Notes: generated by a model not told the origin, from the sequence alone. Positions 1 to 8,084 are shown, counted from the stretch's first letter. The stretch is 64,000 bases of DNA from Schaedlerella arabinosiphila (GCF_003885045.1 NZ_RHJS01000002.1:2232001-2296000), one strand, 5' to 3'. Translations and numbers: made by a program.

Positions 1-423
1 CATCTGCAGGGTGATCCCCAGCAGATACGACAAAAGCAGACGCACCGCAACCGTAGAAACAACTGACACATACATGGTAAATTTTACGTCCCCAGCTGCA
101 CGAAGTCCGTTGCTGAGCGCCCCGGAAAAAGGATAGAAGGTAGCATTGAACACATTATGGATCAGCACCAGCCAGACTACCAGCCGTTTTGTTTCCGGCG
201 ACAGCGAATAAAAATGCAGAAACACCGGGGTTAGAAGAAAGACCAAAAGGTTCCATACCGCCGAAACGAAAAGCGTCAGCTTTGTAAGTTTCTTAAAGTG
301 ATATTCTGCCGCCCCTGCATTGTAAACGGCAAGAGCCGGATAGGAATAGGCTGAAATTCTCATGTATATCATACATGCCTCCATGACCGGCTGCTCCACT
401 TTTCCAAACAGCAGACACAACAT
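1..423 (-). pseudogene. MATE-family transporter remnant, runs off the window edge
   Basis: Read on the minus strand, one frame gives an uninterrupted MATE-like sequence: LLFGKVEQPVMEAC, then RISAYSYPALAVYNAGAA, then FVSAVWNLLVFLLTPVF and LSNGLRAAGDVKFTMYV. In intact MATE proteins the YPALAVYNAGAA motif lies in the first half and the SNGLRAAGDVKF motif in the second half, so about 150-200 residues appear to be missing between AGAA and EYHFKK. The start is also missing, because the frame begins directly after flavodoxin-type sequence. The gene continues below position 1, so its end cannot be judged. I read it as a decayed drug/sodium antiporter; the family call is firm, the extent of deletion is inferred from memory of the family. 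Confidence 0.7.
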
Positions 424-583
424 CGCCCATCACTGCATCCGGAGCCAGCTTTGAGATTGCTGTCAGGCTCTGACCAAACCGTCCTCCACCGTGGGAACAG
501 AAAGGAATGATTGTTTTCCCACATGCGCACAGCATAAAGAGCATAGCAACTGTCAAAACAGCGAATGCACGGATTTTTTTCAT
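424..583 (-). pseudogene. Flavodoxin lipoprotein remnant with internal deletion
   Basis: The ORF starts with a ribosome binding site (GGAGG, 6 bases before ATG) and a lipoprotein signal peptide, MKKIRAFAVLTVAMLFMLCACG, with the lipobox cysteine at residue 21. It then jumps straight into the C-terminal flavodoxin motif KTIIPFCSHGGGRFGQSL, which normally lies about 100 residues further on, and fuses out of frame to the MATE remnant near position 424. The FMN-binding N-terminal half is absent, so no working flavodoxin can be made. The reading frame does stay open to position 293, giving a 96-residue chimera with an export signal, but its C-terminal third is MATE DNA read in the wrong frame. Confidence 0.72.
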
Positions 584-673
584 CGTGATCCTCCTTCCTT
601 CTCTTCATTTTTCTGCACAGAGTTTTTTGATGTGGGAATACTTGCGATCCCCTTCGATATATAACAGGCAGCA

Positions 674-815
674 AAAACCCAAACTGCTGCTTAAGGAACA
701 TATAAGAAAAAATATCCTTTCTGCCAAAGAGATACAGCCCGTACATGGCAAGCAAGGCTGCCATCACTCGTAAAATCCATGTAACAGCCTGTGGTTTTTC
801 CTTGCTGCCTGTCAA
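674..815 (-). pseudogene. DUF4405-like membrane protein fragment
   Basis: A short stretch reads WILRVMAALLAMYGLYLFGRKDIFSYMFLKQQFGF, which resembles the region of DUF4405-type membrane proteins that holds one transmembrane segment followed by a conserved FLK-QF motif. The rest of the protein is missing at both ends and the frame runs on into unrelated sequence. It lies next to the flavodoxin and MATE remnants, so it is best seen as a third piece of the same decaying neighbourhood. The family assignment is from memory and moderate. Confidence 0.4.
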
Positions 816-822
816 TTCTTTT

Positions 823-1023
823 CTATTTTTGTTCTTTCATTTTGCAGATGATGTAATCAATCTCGTCAAGGGACTGCTGCTTTCCATGTATTTCATCCAG
901 TAATTGATACCGGCATTTCCGCAGCATCCGTATCTGTATCTCCTTATCATCGCACCTGGTTATTTCCTCAATCCTCTCTTTACTGAAGCCGGCTTTGGAA
1001 AGAGCATAGATATCTGGTTCCAT
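823..1023 (-). CDS. Small conserved protein, coiled-coil, 66 aa
   Basis: A 66-residue soluble, charged protein, with a good ribosome binding site (AAGGGG) before the ATG and a clear promoter upstream. The second half (RKCRYQLLDEIHGKQQSLDEIDYIICKMKEQK) has the heptad pattern of a coiled coil and resembles the C-terminal dimerisation helix of MerR-type regulators, but no DNA-binding helix is present. Similar small proteins occur beside flavodoxin and reductase genes in Clostridia, as here. Function not known. Confidence 0.6.
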   Translation of the reverse strand: MEPDIYALSKAGFSKERIEEITRCDDKEIQIRMLRKCRYQLLDEIHGKQQSLDEIDYIICKMKEQK

Positions 1024-1051
1024 GAAAAAGCATCCCCTTCTAAATCAAAAA

Positions 1052-1124
1052 TGTAAGTGCGGTTCCGAAGCTGCCTGCCTCATCCCTGCACTTACATTAT
1101 AATCATATGCCTGACACATATCAA
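1052..1124 (-). promoter_or_regulatory. Promoter and leader inverted repeat for the 66-aa gene
   Basis: On the minus strand there is a -35 TTGATA (1119-1124), a 17-base spacer and a -10 TATAAT (1096-1101). Just after the -10, a perfect 9-base inverted repeat (TGTAAGTGC / GCACTTACA, 1052-1060 and 1088-1096) spans the likely transcription start and leader. It may be an operator or a leader hairpin. It also lies just beyond the lysR stop codon. Confidence 0.6.
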
Positions 1125-1135
1125 ATACTTAGTTT

Positions 1136-2026
1136 TTATATCTCACTCATGCTTAAAAAGCATTTTGCGTATTCTATAAATTTTGTAGCCGCCAGACTAA
1201 ATGGCTGTTCCCGTTTCCATGCCAAAACACACGTTGCCATAAGCTCCGGATACAGCGGCCGGCAGACAATCTTTGATGAGTCCCAAAAAGGAACCGCGCC
1301 TTCAATAACCAAAGAATATGCCAGCCCCCTGCTTACCATAACCGCACTATTGGTACTCAGATTACTGGTAAACAAGATATTCAGATTTTTATAATAGTCC
1401 CCAAACCAGCTTGCCAATTCACTCTGCACCTGCATTCTTCGCGGAAGAATCAACGGCAGTTCTGCCAGTTCGTCTGCCTTGACATACTTTTTCCCTGCAA
1501 GCGGATCATCCGGCGGCATCAAAGCTACCCATCTCTCTTTCATATTCAGGCGGATAAACTCATATTTTCCCATCTCAATCGGCTCCAGGAGCAATCCTAA
1601 ATCAAGCAGTCCCTTATCCATCTGTTCTTTTACCAAATCCGCAGTCGCTGTAAACAGGTCAAAAGTAACAAGGGGATATTTTTGATGGAAATTCCGAATC
1701 AGATCCGAAAGCATCTGCACAGACGCAACTTCCCCGCATCCAATAGAAATCTTTCCCTCTACCTGTTCTTCCTGCTCTACCAATTCTTTTTCTGTTTTAT
1801 CAACCAACTGTAGAATTTCCTCTGCCCGGCGCCGGAGCAGCAGACCTTCATTCGTCAGCCGAATCTTCCGTGTCCCTCTGTCAAACAATCGCACACCAAT
1901 TTCTTCCTCCATCTGTGCAAGTTGGCGGGAAAGCGTCGGCTGTGTAATATGTAAAACTTCTGCGGCTTTTGTAATGCTTTCTTCCCTGACTACGCTAAGG
2001 AAATAGCGAAGAACCCTGATTTCCAT
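1136..2026 (-). CDS. LysR-family transcriptional regulator
   Basis: A 296-residue protein, the usual LysR length. The N-terminal winged helix-turn-helix is clear (VVREESITKAAEVLHITQP, then TLSRQLAQMEEEIGVRLFDR), followed by a substrate-binding domain. The start at 2026 is preferred over an upstream ATG at 2053 because AGGAG lies seven bases before it and MEIRVLRYF is the usual LysR beginning. It is downstream of, and co-directional with, the reductase genes at 2182-5159, so it may control them or the remnants that follow. Ligand unknown. Confidence 0.88.
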   Translation of the reverse strand: MEIRVLRYFLSVVREESITKAAEVLHITQPTLSRQLAQMEEEIGVRLFDRGTRKIRLTNEGLLLRRRAEEILQLVDKTEKELVEQEEQVEGKISIGCGEVASVQMLSDLIRNFHQKYPLVTFDLFTATADLVKEQMDKGLLDLGLLLEPIEMGKYEFIRLNMKERWVALMPPDDPLAGKKYVKADELAELPLILPRRMQVQSELASWFGDYYKNLNILFTSNLSTNSAVMVSRGLAYSLVIEGAVPFWDSSKIVCRPLYPELMATCVLAWKREQPFSLAATKFIEYAKCFLSMSEI

Positions 2027-2127
2027 ACGCAAACTCCTCTCAGCTTTATCCATGCTTTGCAGATTATATTATAACATTTTTATGCCTTTTAAGCAATATA
2101 ACCATACCTTTTGATTTTGCCTTTAGT

Positions 2128-2162
2128 GGGTTCAAATTTTTAGAAACAAAGGGTTCAAATTT
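2128..2162. repeat. Direct repeat GGGTTCAAATTT, two copies 23 bases apart
   Basis: The 12-base sequence GGGTTCAAATTT occurs at 2128-2139 and 2151-2162, between the FMN reductase stop and the lysR start. Spacing is about two helical turns, which fits a regulator site or a small duplication. No gene is present in this gap. Confidence 0.5.
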
Positions 2163-2181
2163 CTTACTCTTATTCCCCTCC

Positions 2182-2727
2182 TTAAATCTTGTCAGCTAAA
2201 GCCGCCGCCTTTTTGCAGCCATCCGTCTTGTCAATGTCATCTACATTCAGAACACCAGGAATCAGAACTTCACCAACCATCTTCCATTTGTTCAGAGCAC
2301 ACATACGCTCCATGGGGATACGAACCCCATCCATGACTGACATATCATCTTCCTCACAGCAGGCAATCAGCGCGCACTCTTTGCCGGAAATATCTTTACC
2401 GCCTACTACGAAAGAGAAAATCCGGTCAATAACCCCCTTAATCTGTGCCGGGATGGAATACCAATAGACCGGCATAGTGAACACAAGGGCATCTGCCTCC
2501 AGAATAGCTGGCGCTATCGTATTGAAGTCATCATCAAAGGCGCAGGCTTTCCCCGTGGAAAAGCAGGTTTCGCAGGCACGGCATCCACCCACTTTTTTCA
2601 AAGCGGCATCAAAACGGGTTACTGTATGCCCTTTCTCCTCAACGGCCTTGATAAACGCTTCCGTCATGGCAAAACTGTTACCATTTTTACGCGGGCTTCC
2701 TGTAATAACAACAATTTTCTTACTCAT
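2182..2727 (-). CDS. NADPH-dependent FMN reductase / flavodoxin-fold oxidoreductase
   Basis: A 181-residue flavodoxin-fold protein. It opens with the FMN phosphate-binding pattern GSPRKNGNSFAMTEAF and continues with CRACETCFSTGKAC, a cysteine pattern common in iron-sulfur flavoproteins and NAD(P)H-dependent oxidoreductases of Clostridia, and then FTMPVYWYSIPAQIKGVIDR, the second flavin-binding loop. The gene overlaps the upstream NTF2-like gene by eight bases, so the two are translationally coupled. It probably supplies or accepts electrons for the neighbouring old-yellow-enzyme-type reductase; the substrate cannot be told from sequence. Confidence 0.88.
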   Translation of the reverse strand: MSKKIVVITGSPRKNGNSFAMTEAFIKAVEEKGHTVTRFDAALKKVGGCRACETCFSTGKACAFDDDFNTIAPAILEADALVFTMPVYWYSIPAQIKGVIDRIFSFVVGGKDISGKECALIACCEEDDMSVMDGVRIPMERMCALNKWKMVGEVLIPGVLNVDDIDKTDGCKKAAALADKI

Positions 2728-3118
2728 ACAACGCTTCCTCCTTTATGGTATTGGAATTCTGATTATATGCCTTTGCAACACATTTCCATTCGCCGTCCAT
2801 CTTTAACAGGAGCAGTACATCCGTGAAGTCAATGCGGTTGCCCCATCCTTCTTCCAGCACACGGACAACAGCCAGGGATTCCTCAACCATTAGGACATCC
2901 ATGCGGGCTTTGAAATTATCACCGCCAGGTACGGTATCCACATTGTGATAAAACTGCTCAATAGAACCATGCTCCAGCTTGCCGTCCAGATAACCAAACA
3001 AAACAGCTTCATCTGTAAAAAGATCTTTTGCATAAGCGCTGTTGCCCTCAGCAACACTCTTAACAAACTTCATTGCAGCAGCCTCTACTGCCTGATATTC
3101 CTTTAATTCTGCTCTCAT
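2720..3118 (-). CDS. NTF2-like / lumazine-binding-like small protein
   Basis: A 132-residue protein with the layout of the NTF2-like (SnoaL / Lumazine_bd_2) fold: an N-terminal helix (YQAVEAAAMKFVKSVAEGN), a strand and loop (AKDLFTDEAVLFGYLDGK), and a C-terminal strand (GEWKCVAKAYN). Such proteins are small enzymes or ligand binders; the bile acid 7-alpha-dehydratase BaiE is one distant relative by fold, but I see nothing that ties this protein to that reaction. It lies 67 bases after the large reductase and overlaps the FMN reductase gene. Confidence 0.75.
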   Translation of the reverse strand: MRAELKEYQAVEAAAMKFVKSVAEGNSAYAKDLFTDEAVLFGYLDGKLEHGSIEQFYHNVDTVPGGDNFKARMDVLMVEESLAVVRVLEEGWGNRIDFTDVLLLLKMDGEWKCVAKAYNQNSNTIKEEALYE

Positions 3119-3185
3119 TGTAACAGCCTCCTTAAATTTTTTTGACTCTATATAAAGCGTTCTGCCTTATACCATGGTAATAAGA

Positions 3186-5159
3186 TTAAATATTGTTTCC
3201 TACCTCATAGCCATCCCATACAGCATGAAGGATTGTGCTGACCTTCTGTCCGTCGCCAATCTCATAAACGACAGCACCACATCCTTGAAGCTCCTGTGCC
3301 ATAGAAGGAGCCGGACGGAAACCGACCGCAATAACAACTGTATCTGCATCCAATACCTTTTTCTGCCCATCACTTTCCAGAATAACCTTACCATCTTCCA
3401 CAGCAGAAAGGCGATGCTTCTCCAGCACGGTCACATGATGATGTTCAAACAGGTCAGGGATCATCTGGCCATTTGGGATCGGGGATAGTATACCTGCCGA
3501 CAAAATCTTAGGCAGAGCTTCTGCCACCATAACCTCTTTACCATCCTGCGCATAGTCCAGCGCCATTTCACAGCCAACCAGACCACCGCCAATCACCATG
3601 ACCTTCTGCCCAACCTTTTCCGGATGCGCAAATGCCTCCATACAGCCAAGAACCTTTTTATCATCCATTCCCGGTACATTCGGCATGACGGGAACAGAGC
3701 CGGTTGCCAGAATAATCACATCTGCATCCATATTACGGAGCTGTTCAGAAGTAACCGTTTCCCCTGTGTGGATCTCCACAGGCAGTGCCTTTAATTCATT
3801 CTGATACCACGCATTTAACTCCCGCACCTCTTTTTTGAAGCTATGGGAACCGCCGGGAATCAGATTTCCGCCCAGAGATCCATTCTTTTCATACAAAAAG
3901 ACCTTATGTCCACGCATGGCTGCGGTTCTGGCAGCCTCCATACCGGCAGCACCGCCACCCACGACCACAACCTTTTTCGGCTGTACGCAGGGACGGAGCA
4001 CATACCTCACTTCCCGCATTGCCACAGGGTTTACTGCACAAGTGGGCTGTTTTCCCTGTTGGAGTCTTGTGATGCAGCCCTGATTGCAGGCGATACATGG
4101 CCGGATCTTCTCCGTATGTCCAGTCAGCACTTTATTGGGATATTCCGGATCAGCTAAAGCAGTACGTCCAAGTACAACCGCATCAATCTTACCATCCCGG
4201 ATCGCATTCTCTGCGATATCCGCTTCGTTCATCCGGCCGCCTGCCAAGATTGGTATATTCACAGCTTCTTTTGCTTTCGCTGCCAATTCCACCAGATACC
4301 CTTTTGGCATATACATAGGCGGACAGGCATAATAGAAGGAATCATAAATGCCCGTATCTACATTCAAGCAGTCATAGCCATAGGATTCCAGCAGTTTCGC
4401 AATCTCCACCCCCTCTTCCAAAGTACGGCCCATCTCTTCCTCACCAGTTAAACTCGCCTGTTCAAATCCTTTTACAAAGGTTTTCAAACCCAGACGCATA
4501 CTGACAGGAAAATCACTGCCGCACTCCTGCTTGATGCCTTCCAAAATTTCTTTTGCTGCCCGTAAACGGTTTTCCAGACTGCCGCCATATTCATCTGTGC
4601 GATGATTCATCATGGACAGCGCAAATTGGTCAAGCAGATACCCCCAATGAATAGAATGTACTTCTACACCAGAAAAACCGGAATCCTTTGCAATTTTAGA
4701 TGCTTTTACAACGGACTCAATTTTAGATTTGATCTGGTCGATGGTCAGCTCCGGTGAAACTACCCCCGGATGCCGGAATACATGGACAGAAGACGGTGCC
4801 GGAAGGTTCGGATAATTGCGCCCCAACCCCATGGTAATCTGTGCAAAGATTTTTGTACCGTAAGCGCCTGCCCTCTCATTTAGTTCAGTTGCTGTCATCT
4901 TAAATGCATCCGGATTTTGTAAAATCGTTGGACCAACTCCGGTATATGGGTCAACCGTGCCATCCGCCGCGATTGCCCCGGTAAAGATTAAGCCAAAACC
5001 CCCCTTAGCGCGTTCTATAAGATACTGTATTGTTTCATCTTTCAAACCGCCTCCCGGAAGATGATGTTGCCCTCCACCGATCGGTGCCATACAAAACCTG
5101 TTTTTAATAGTCAGTCTGCCAATCTGGAGCGGCTTTCCTAAATGTTCATAGTTCTGCAT
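3186..5159 (-). CDS. NADH:flavin oxidoreductase, old yellow enzyme / 2,4-dienoyl-CoA reductase type
   Basis: A 657-residue enzyme with the three-part build of the 2,4-dienoyl-CoA reductase / BaiCD / BaiH family. Residues 1-340 form the FMN TIM barrel (start LGKPLQIGRLTIKNRFCMAP; later GVEVHSIHWGYLLDQF). A 4Fe-4S cysteine set follows (CIACNQGC...C). Two dinucleotide folds come next: VVVVGGGAAGMEAARTAA for FAD and VMVIGGGLVGCEMALDYA for NADH. It reduces an activated C=C bond of an unknown substrate. The start at 5159 is chosen because GGAGG precedes it and MQNYEHLGKPL is the family start; a longer frame to 5342 runs through the promoter. It heads an apparent operon with the NTF2-like and FMN reductase genes. 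Confidence 0.92.
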   Translation of the reverse strand: MQNYEHLGKPLQIGRLTIKNRFCMAPIGGGQHHLPGGGLKDETIQYLIERAKGGFGLIFTGAIAADGTVDPYTGVGPTILQNPDAFKMTATELNERAGAYGTKIFAQITMGLGRNYPNLPAPSSVHVFRHPGVVSPELTIDQIKSKIESVVKASKIAKDSGFSGVEVHSIHWGYLLDQFALSMMNHRTDEYGGSLENRLRAAKEILEGIKQECGSDFPVSMRLGLKTFVKGFEQASLTGEEEMGRTLEEGVEIAKLLESYGYDCLNVDTGIYDSFYYACPPMYMPKGYLVELAAKAKEAVNIPILAGGRMNEADIAENAIRDGKIDAVVLGRTALADPEYPNKVLTGHTEKIRPCIACNQGCITRLQQGKQPTCAVNPVAMREVRYVLRPCVQPKKVVVVGGGAAGMEAARTAAMRGHKVFLYEKNGSLGGNLIPGGSHSFKKEVRELNAWYQNELKALPVEIHTGETVTSEQLRNMDADVIILATGSVPVMPNVPGMDDKKVLGCMEAFAHPEKVGQKVMVIGGGLVGCEMALDYAQDGKEVMVAEALPKILSAGILSPIPNGQMIPDLFEHHHVTVLEKHRLSAVEDGKVILESDGQKKVLDADTVVIAVGFRPAPSMAQELQGCGAVVYEIGDGQKVSTILHAVWDGYEVGNNI

Positions 5160-5210
5160 GTCTATGCCTCCTTTACTGCAGGATTGACTTTTCCCGCTGT
5201 TGATATTATA

Positions 5211-5261
5211 ATTATATCGAGAATGGAACAGAAAACAAGTACGCACCTTCAAGTGCGATAC
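5211..5261 (-). promoter_or_regulatory. Reductase promoter and probable HxlR operator
   Basis: Minus-strand -35 TTGTTT (5233-5238), 16-base spacer, -10 TATAAT (5211-5216). Directly upstream of the -35 lies an imperfect inverted repeat, GTACGCAC then GTGCGATAC (5239-5261), in the divergent gap before the HxlR gene. HxlR proteins usually bind such palindromes between themselves and their target, so this is the likely control site for both genes. Confidence 0.65.
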
Positions 5262-5302
5262 TGACTCAGAAGTTATATACTTACCTAAAGGAGAGTGTAA
5301 GA

Positions 5303-5638
5303 ATGGGCGAACGCTGTATATCACAAGAATGCTTAGAAACAACCGGTTTCAGCTACACATTATCCCTCATCAACGGGAAATATAAAATGACAATTCTTTA
5401 TACGCTTATGGAATTTGGTATTGTCCGATTCAATGAAATGAAAAAATATATTGGTGAAATTTCTTTTAAAACATTAAGCTCTACACTAAAAGAATTAGAA
5501 GCAGACCAATTAGTACACAGAAAAGAATATCCTCAAATACCTCCAAAAGTGGAATATAGCTTGACAGAACGCGGGAAATCGCTCATTCCTATATTAGATG
5601 GGATGTGTGAATGGGGAGATAAAAATAGACTGCCATAA
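5303..5638 (+). CDS. HxlR-family transcriptional regulator
   Basis: A 111-residue winged-helix regulator of the HxlR family: a cysteine near the N-terminus (ISQECLETTGFS), the core LINGKYKMTILYTLMEFGIVRFNEMKKY, then TLKELEADQLVHRKEYPQIPPKVEYSLTERG, the HxlR wing. It has a strong AAAGGAGAG ribosome binding site. It is divergent from the flavin reductase gene, the classical arrangement in which HxlR senses reactive electrophiles or a redox signal and controls the neighbouring reductase. Confidence 0.9.
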   Translation: MGERCISQECLETTGFSYTLSLINGKYKMTILYTLMEFGIVRFNEMKKYIGEISFKTLSSTLKELEADQLVHRKEYPQIPPKVEYSLTERGKSLIPILDGMCEWGDKNRLP

Positions 5639-5651
5639 ATTCCTATCGTTA

Positions 5652-5691
5652 ATCCAATGCACCCAAAAACTCATACTTGAGCGCATTGGAT
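5652..5691. repeat. Inverted repeat after the HxlR gene
   Basis: ATCCAATGC (5652-5660) and GCATTGGAT (5683-5691) form a perfect 9-base stem with a 22-base loop just after the hxlR-type gene. There is no T-run, so it is not a standard terminator, though it may slow or end transcription. Confidence 0.45.
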
Positions 5692-5746
5692 CTGTGGTAC
5701 GCAAGCCAGTGTAAAGATATAACAAACAGGCAGAGAAACGGCATGC

Positions 5747-6502
5747 TCATTTCTGTAATTTCAGAAGAAGCTGATTCCGGTTCTTCACCTGCATTTTTTC
5801 AAAAATATGGCTCATATGCTTCTTCACTGTCACCTCGGAAATGCAGAGCCTCCCGCCGATCTCCTGATTCGTAAGCCCCTCTCCCAACTGCCGCAGGATC
5901 TCCGTCTCCCGTTCCGTCAGATGGTATTTTCCCAGCAGGCTTTCATCCACGGCCCGGAAGTTGCTCTCCCTGATCCCGTTGGGATAAAGCATCTGCAGAT
6001 GGGAGGACAGATGGGCATTCAATAATCCCAGAAAATAAACCTCTTCCTCCGTAAAGTCCCCCGCCTCCTTTGTGCGGAACATGGTGACCGATCCGTAGAA
6101 ATGCCCCCTCACGATGGTGCACCCCAGGCCGTAATATGCCCCCAGAGGACGCATCCACTGCTGGTATATGCGGCTCTTCTCCCGCAGATGGTCGGGCATC
6201 AGGTCGGAATCCCGGTATACCACCGGCTCCGTCTGCGAAAAATTCCAGACCGTATAATCCTTGTGCTGGTAATTCTGATAATAGTCCTGCAATGTCTGTT
6301 CGTCCAGGTTCCCGGAATAGGGATGAAAAAACCGGATCGTCTCATCCCCGGCTCTTCCGTAGTCAAACATGGAACATTGATGCAGGATCTCCGCCTGCAG
6401 ATACTCCATGACCATCTTCTGTATCTCATTCAGCCGGCTTTGCCGGTACAGTTCCAGCAGAAATCCCTGAAAACCGCGCCACCGGGTATTTGATAATTCC
6501 AT
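5747..6502 (-). CDS. LuxR-family transcriptional regulator
   Basis: A 251-residue regulator. Residues 1-180 resemble a GAF/autoinducer-binding-like sensor domain with no recognisable ligand; the C-terminus is a clear LuxR helix-turn-helix (YHLTERETEILRQLGEGLTN, then QEIGGRLCISEVTVKKHMSH). The start at 6502 is chosen over 6538 because GGAGAG lies eight bases before it. The gene is divergent from aguA. A LuxR-type protein (AguR) controls agmatine deiminase genes in lactic acid bacteria, so a role in agmatine sensing is a reasonable inference, although this protein lacks visible membrane segments. Confidence 0.85.
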   Translation of the reverse strand: MELSNTRWRGFQGFLLELYRQSRLNEIQKMVMEYLQAEILHQCSMFDYGRAGDETIRFFHPYSGNLDEQTLQDYYQNYQHKDYTVWNFSQTEPVVYRDSDLMPDHLREKSRIYQQWMRPLGAYYGLGCTIVRGHFYGSVTMFRTKEAGDFTEEEVYFLGLLNAHLSSHLQMLYPNGIRESNFRAVDESLLGKYHLTERETEILRQLGEGLTNQEIGGRLCISEVTVKKHMSHIFEKMQVKNRNQLLLKLQK

Positions 6503-6599
6503 CCCTTCCCTCTCCTTTCGTTTCCCCTTCCAGACCAAGGTTCTGCCTGTAAATCCTGTTCTGCCTCAGATATAACGCAACGACATATGCTACTTTAGT

Positions 6600-6629
6600 A
6601 GTATATCACAAAATTCCACCTTCGTACAA
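6600..6629 (-). promoter_or_regulatory. Promoter of the LuxR gene
   Basis: Minus-strand -35 TTGTAC (6624-6629), 18-base spacer, -10 TATACT (6600-6605), about 100 bases before the preferred start. The short near-palindrome CTACTAAAGTAG lies over and after the -10. Confidence 0.55.
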
Positions 6630-6738
6630 TTTCTTTTCTTTTTTTCTGCAGGTATACTCAGATTAACGGTGTACTGTGCGGATGCGCAGACGCAATCACT
6701 GGTATATGGGCAAGCAGCAAATGAACAAATGTATACTA

Positions 6739-6893
6739 AGGAACTGTGCAAAAATAACTTGCCTTTTTGCGCAGAACAAATTTTCAGACACAAGGCGGAG
6801 GAATGAGGCGTACCGGGGTACGTCGATTGACGACAACGCAGTGTATGAAGATTTGGACAAGTAAAACGGTAAGATTATTTTTGCACAGTTCCT
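6739..6893. mobile_element. MITE-like palindromic element, 155 bp
   Basis: The element is bounded by perfect 19-base inverted repeats, AGGAACTGTGCAAAAATAA (6739-6757) and its complement (6875-6893). The arms stay similar inward for about 50 bases (CAAATTTTCAGACA against CAAATCTTCATACA), and the centre holds a small hairpin, CGTACCGGGGTACG. There is no coding capacity. The right end stops about 10 bases before the aguA ribosome binding site. This fits a non-autonomous transposon driven by a transposase elsewhere. No clear target-site duplication is visible, so the exact class is open. Confidence 0.7.
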
Positions 6894-6918
6894 AAGATCT
6901 CAAAGGAGGAATCATCAC

Positions 6919-8025
6919 ATGAAAACCATCAAATCCACACCAAAGGCAGACGGCTACTACATGCCTGCGGAATTTGAAACCCATGAACGGGCCTGGATGC
7001 TCTGGCCGGAGCGCACGGACAACTGGCGCAACGGGGCCAAGCCGGCCCAGAAAGTATTTACGGAAGTAGCAAAGGCGATCCGCAGATTCGAGCCCATCAC
7101 CGTAGGAGTCAGCGATGAGCAGTACAGCCATGCCAGATCCGTACTGCCGGATGATATCCGTGTGGTAGAATTGTCCTGCAACGACTCCTGGATCCGCGAC
7201 TGCGGCCCTACCTTCGTAGTCAACGACCAGGGCGGAGTGCGTACTGTAAACTGGGATTTCAACGCATGGGGCGGTTTGTATGACGGCCTGTATTTCCCAT
7301 GGGACAAGGACGACCGTGTGGCAAGCAAGATTTCTTCCATGGAAGAGGTTGACATGTACAAAGCGGAAAACTTCGTGCTGGAAGGCGGCTCCATCACAGT
7401 AGACGGGGAAGGAACCCTGGTGGTGACCGAGCAGTGCCTGCTCTCCCCGGGACGGAATCCCCATCTGAATAAGGAACAGATCGAAGAGAACTTAAAGCAG
7501 TATCTGGGCGTAGAAAAAATCATCTGGCTCAAGGACGGTATGGACCCGGACGAGACCAACGGGCACGTAGACGACGTATGCTGCTTTGCAAGGCCCGGCG
7601 AGGTGGTGGTTCCCTATACAGAGGATCAAAGCGACCCCTGGTATGAGATCCTCAAAGCCAATAAAGAGCAGTTGGAGCAGGAAACCGACGCAAAGGGGCG
7701 CAAGCTGAAAGTGCATACCATCTCCATGCCGAAGGTTCCGGTGTATTTTACGGAAGAAGAAGCCTCCGGCATCGACATCGTAGACGGCACCATCCCGCGG
7801 ATCGCCGGGGAAATGACCGCTGCTTCCTATCTGAATTATCTGTATGTGAACGGCGGAATCATCGTCCCTCAGTTCGGGGACGAGAATGACGCGAAAGTGC
7901 TTGAAGAGCTCAGAGCGATCCATCCGGACCGTGAGGTGGTCGGCGTCCTTACCCGCGAGATCATCTTAGGCGGCGGAAATGTACACTGCATTACCCAGCA
8001 GCAGCCGAAAGGGCGCGTGAAATAA
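6919..8025 (+). CDS. aguA: Agmatine deiminase
   Basis: A 368-residue enzyme, the family length, that converts agmatine to N-carbamoylputrescine and ammonia in the cytoplasm. The guanidino-modifying (pentein) fold motifs are visible: DSWIRDCGPTFVVND near residue 90, GHVDDVCCFARPGEVVV near 215, and the catalytic cysteine in GGGNVHCITQQQP near residue 357. It has a strong AAAGGAGGAAT ribosome binding site. No putrescine carbamoyltransferase, carbamate kinase or antiporter follows; a terminator does, so aguA is transcribed alone. Its carbamoylputrescine must be processed by genes elsewhere or exported. Confidence 0.95.
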   Translation: MKTIKSTPKADGYYMPAEFETHERAWMLWPERTDNWRNGAKPAQKVFTEVAKAIRRFEPITVGVSDEQYSHARSVLPDDIRVVELSCNDSWIRDCGPTFVVNDQGGVRTVNWDFNAWGGLYDGLYFPWDKDDRVASKISSMEEVDMYKAENFVLEGGSITVDGEGTLVVTEQCLLSPGRNPHLNKEQIEENLKQYLGVEKIIWLKDGMDPDETNGHVDDVCCFARPGEVVVPYTEDQSDPWYEILKANKEQLEQETDAKGRKLKVHTISMPKVPVYFTEEEASGIDIVDGTIPRIAGEMTAASYLNYLYVNGGIIVPQFGDENDAKVLEELRAIHPDREVVGVLTREIILGGGNVHCITQQQPKGRVK

Positions 8026-8084
8026 AGTCGGCGGGGAAATGATGCACGCAAAGTAATGCACTCCATATTAAAACTTATACTGCA

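Noticed and set aside
2182..5159. Bile-acid 7-alpha-dehydroxylation (bai) operon
   Set aside because: Only a reductase of the same large family and an NTF2-fold protein are present; baiB, baiA, baiF, baiG and a recognisable baiE are missing.
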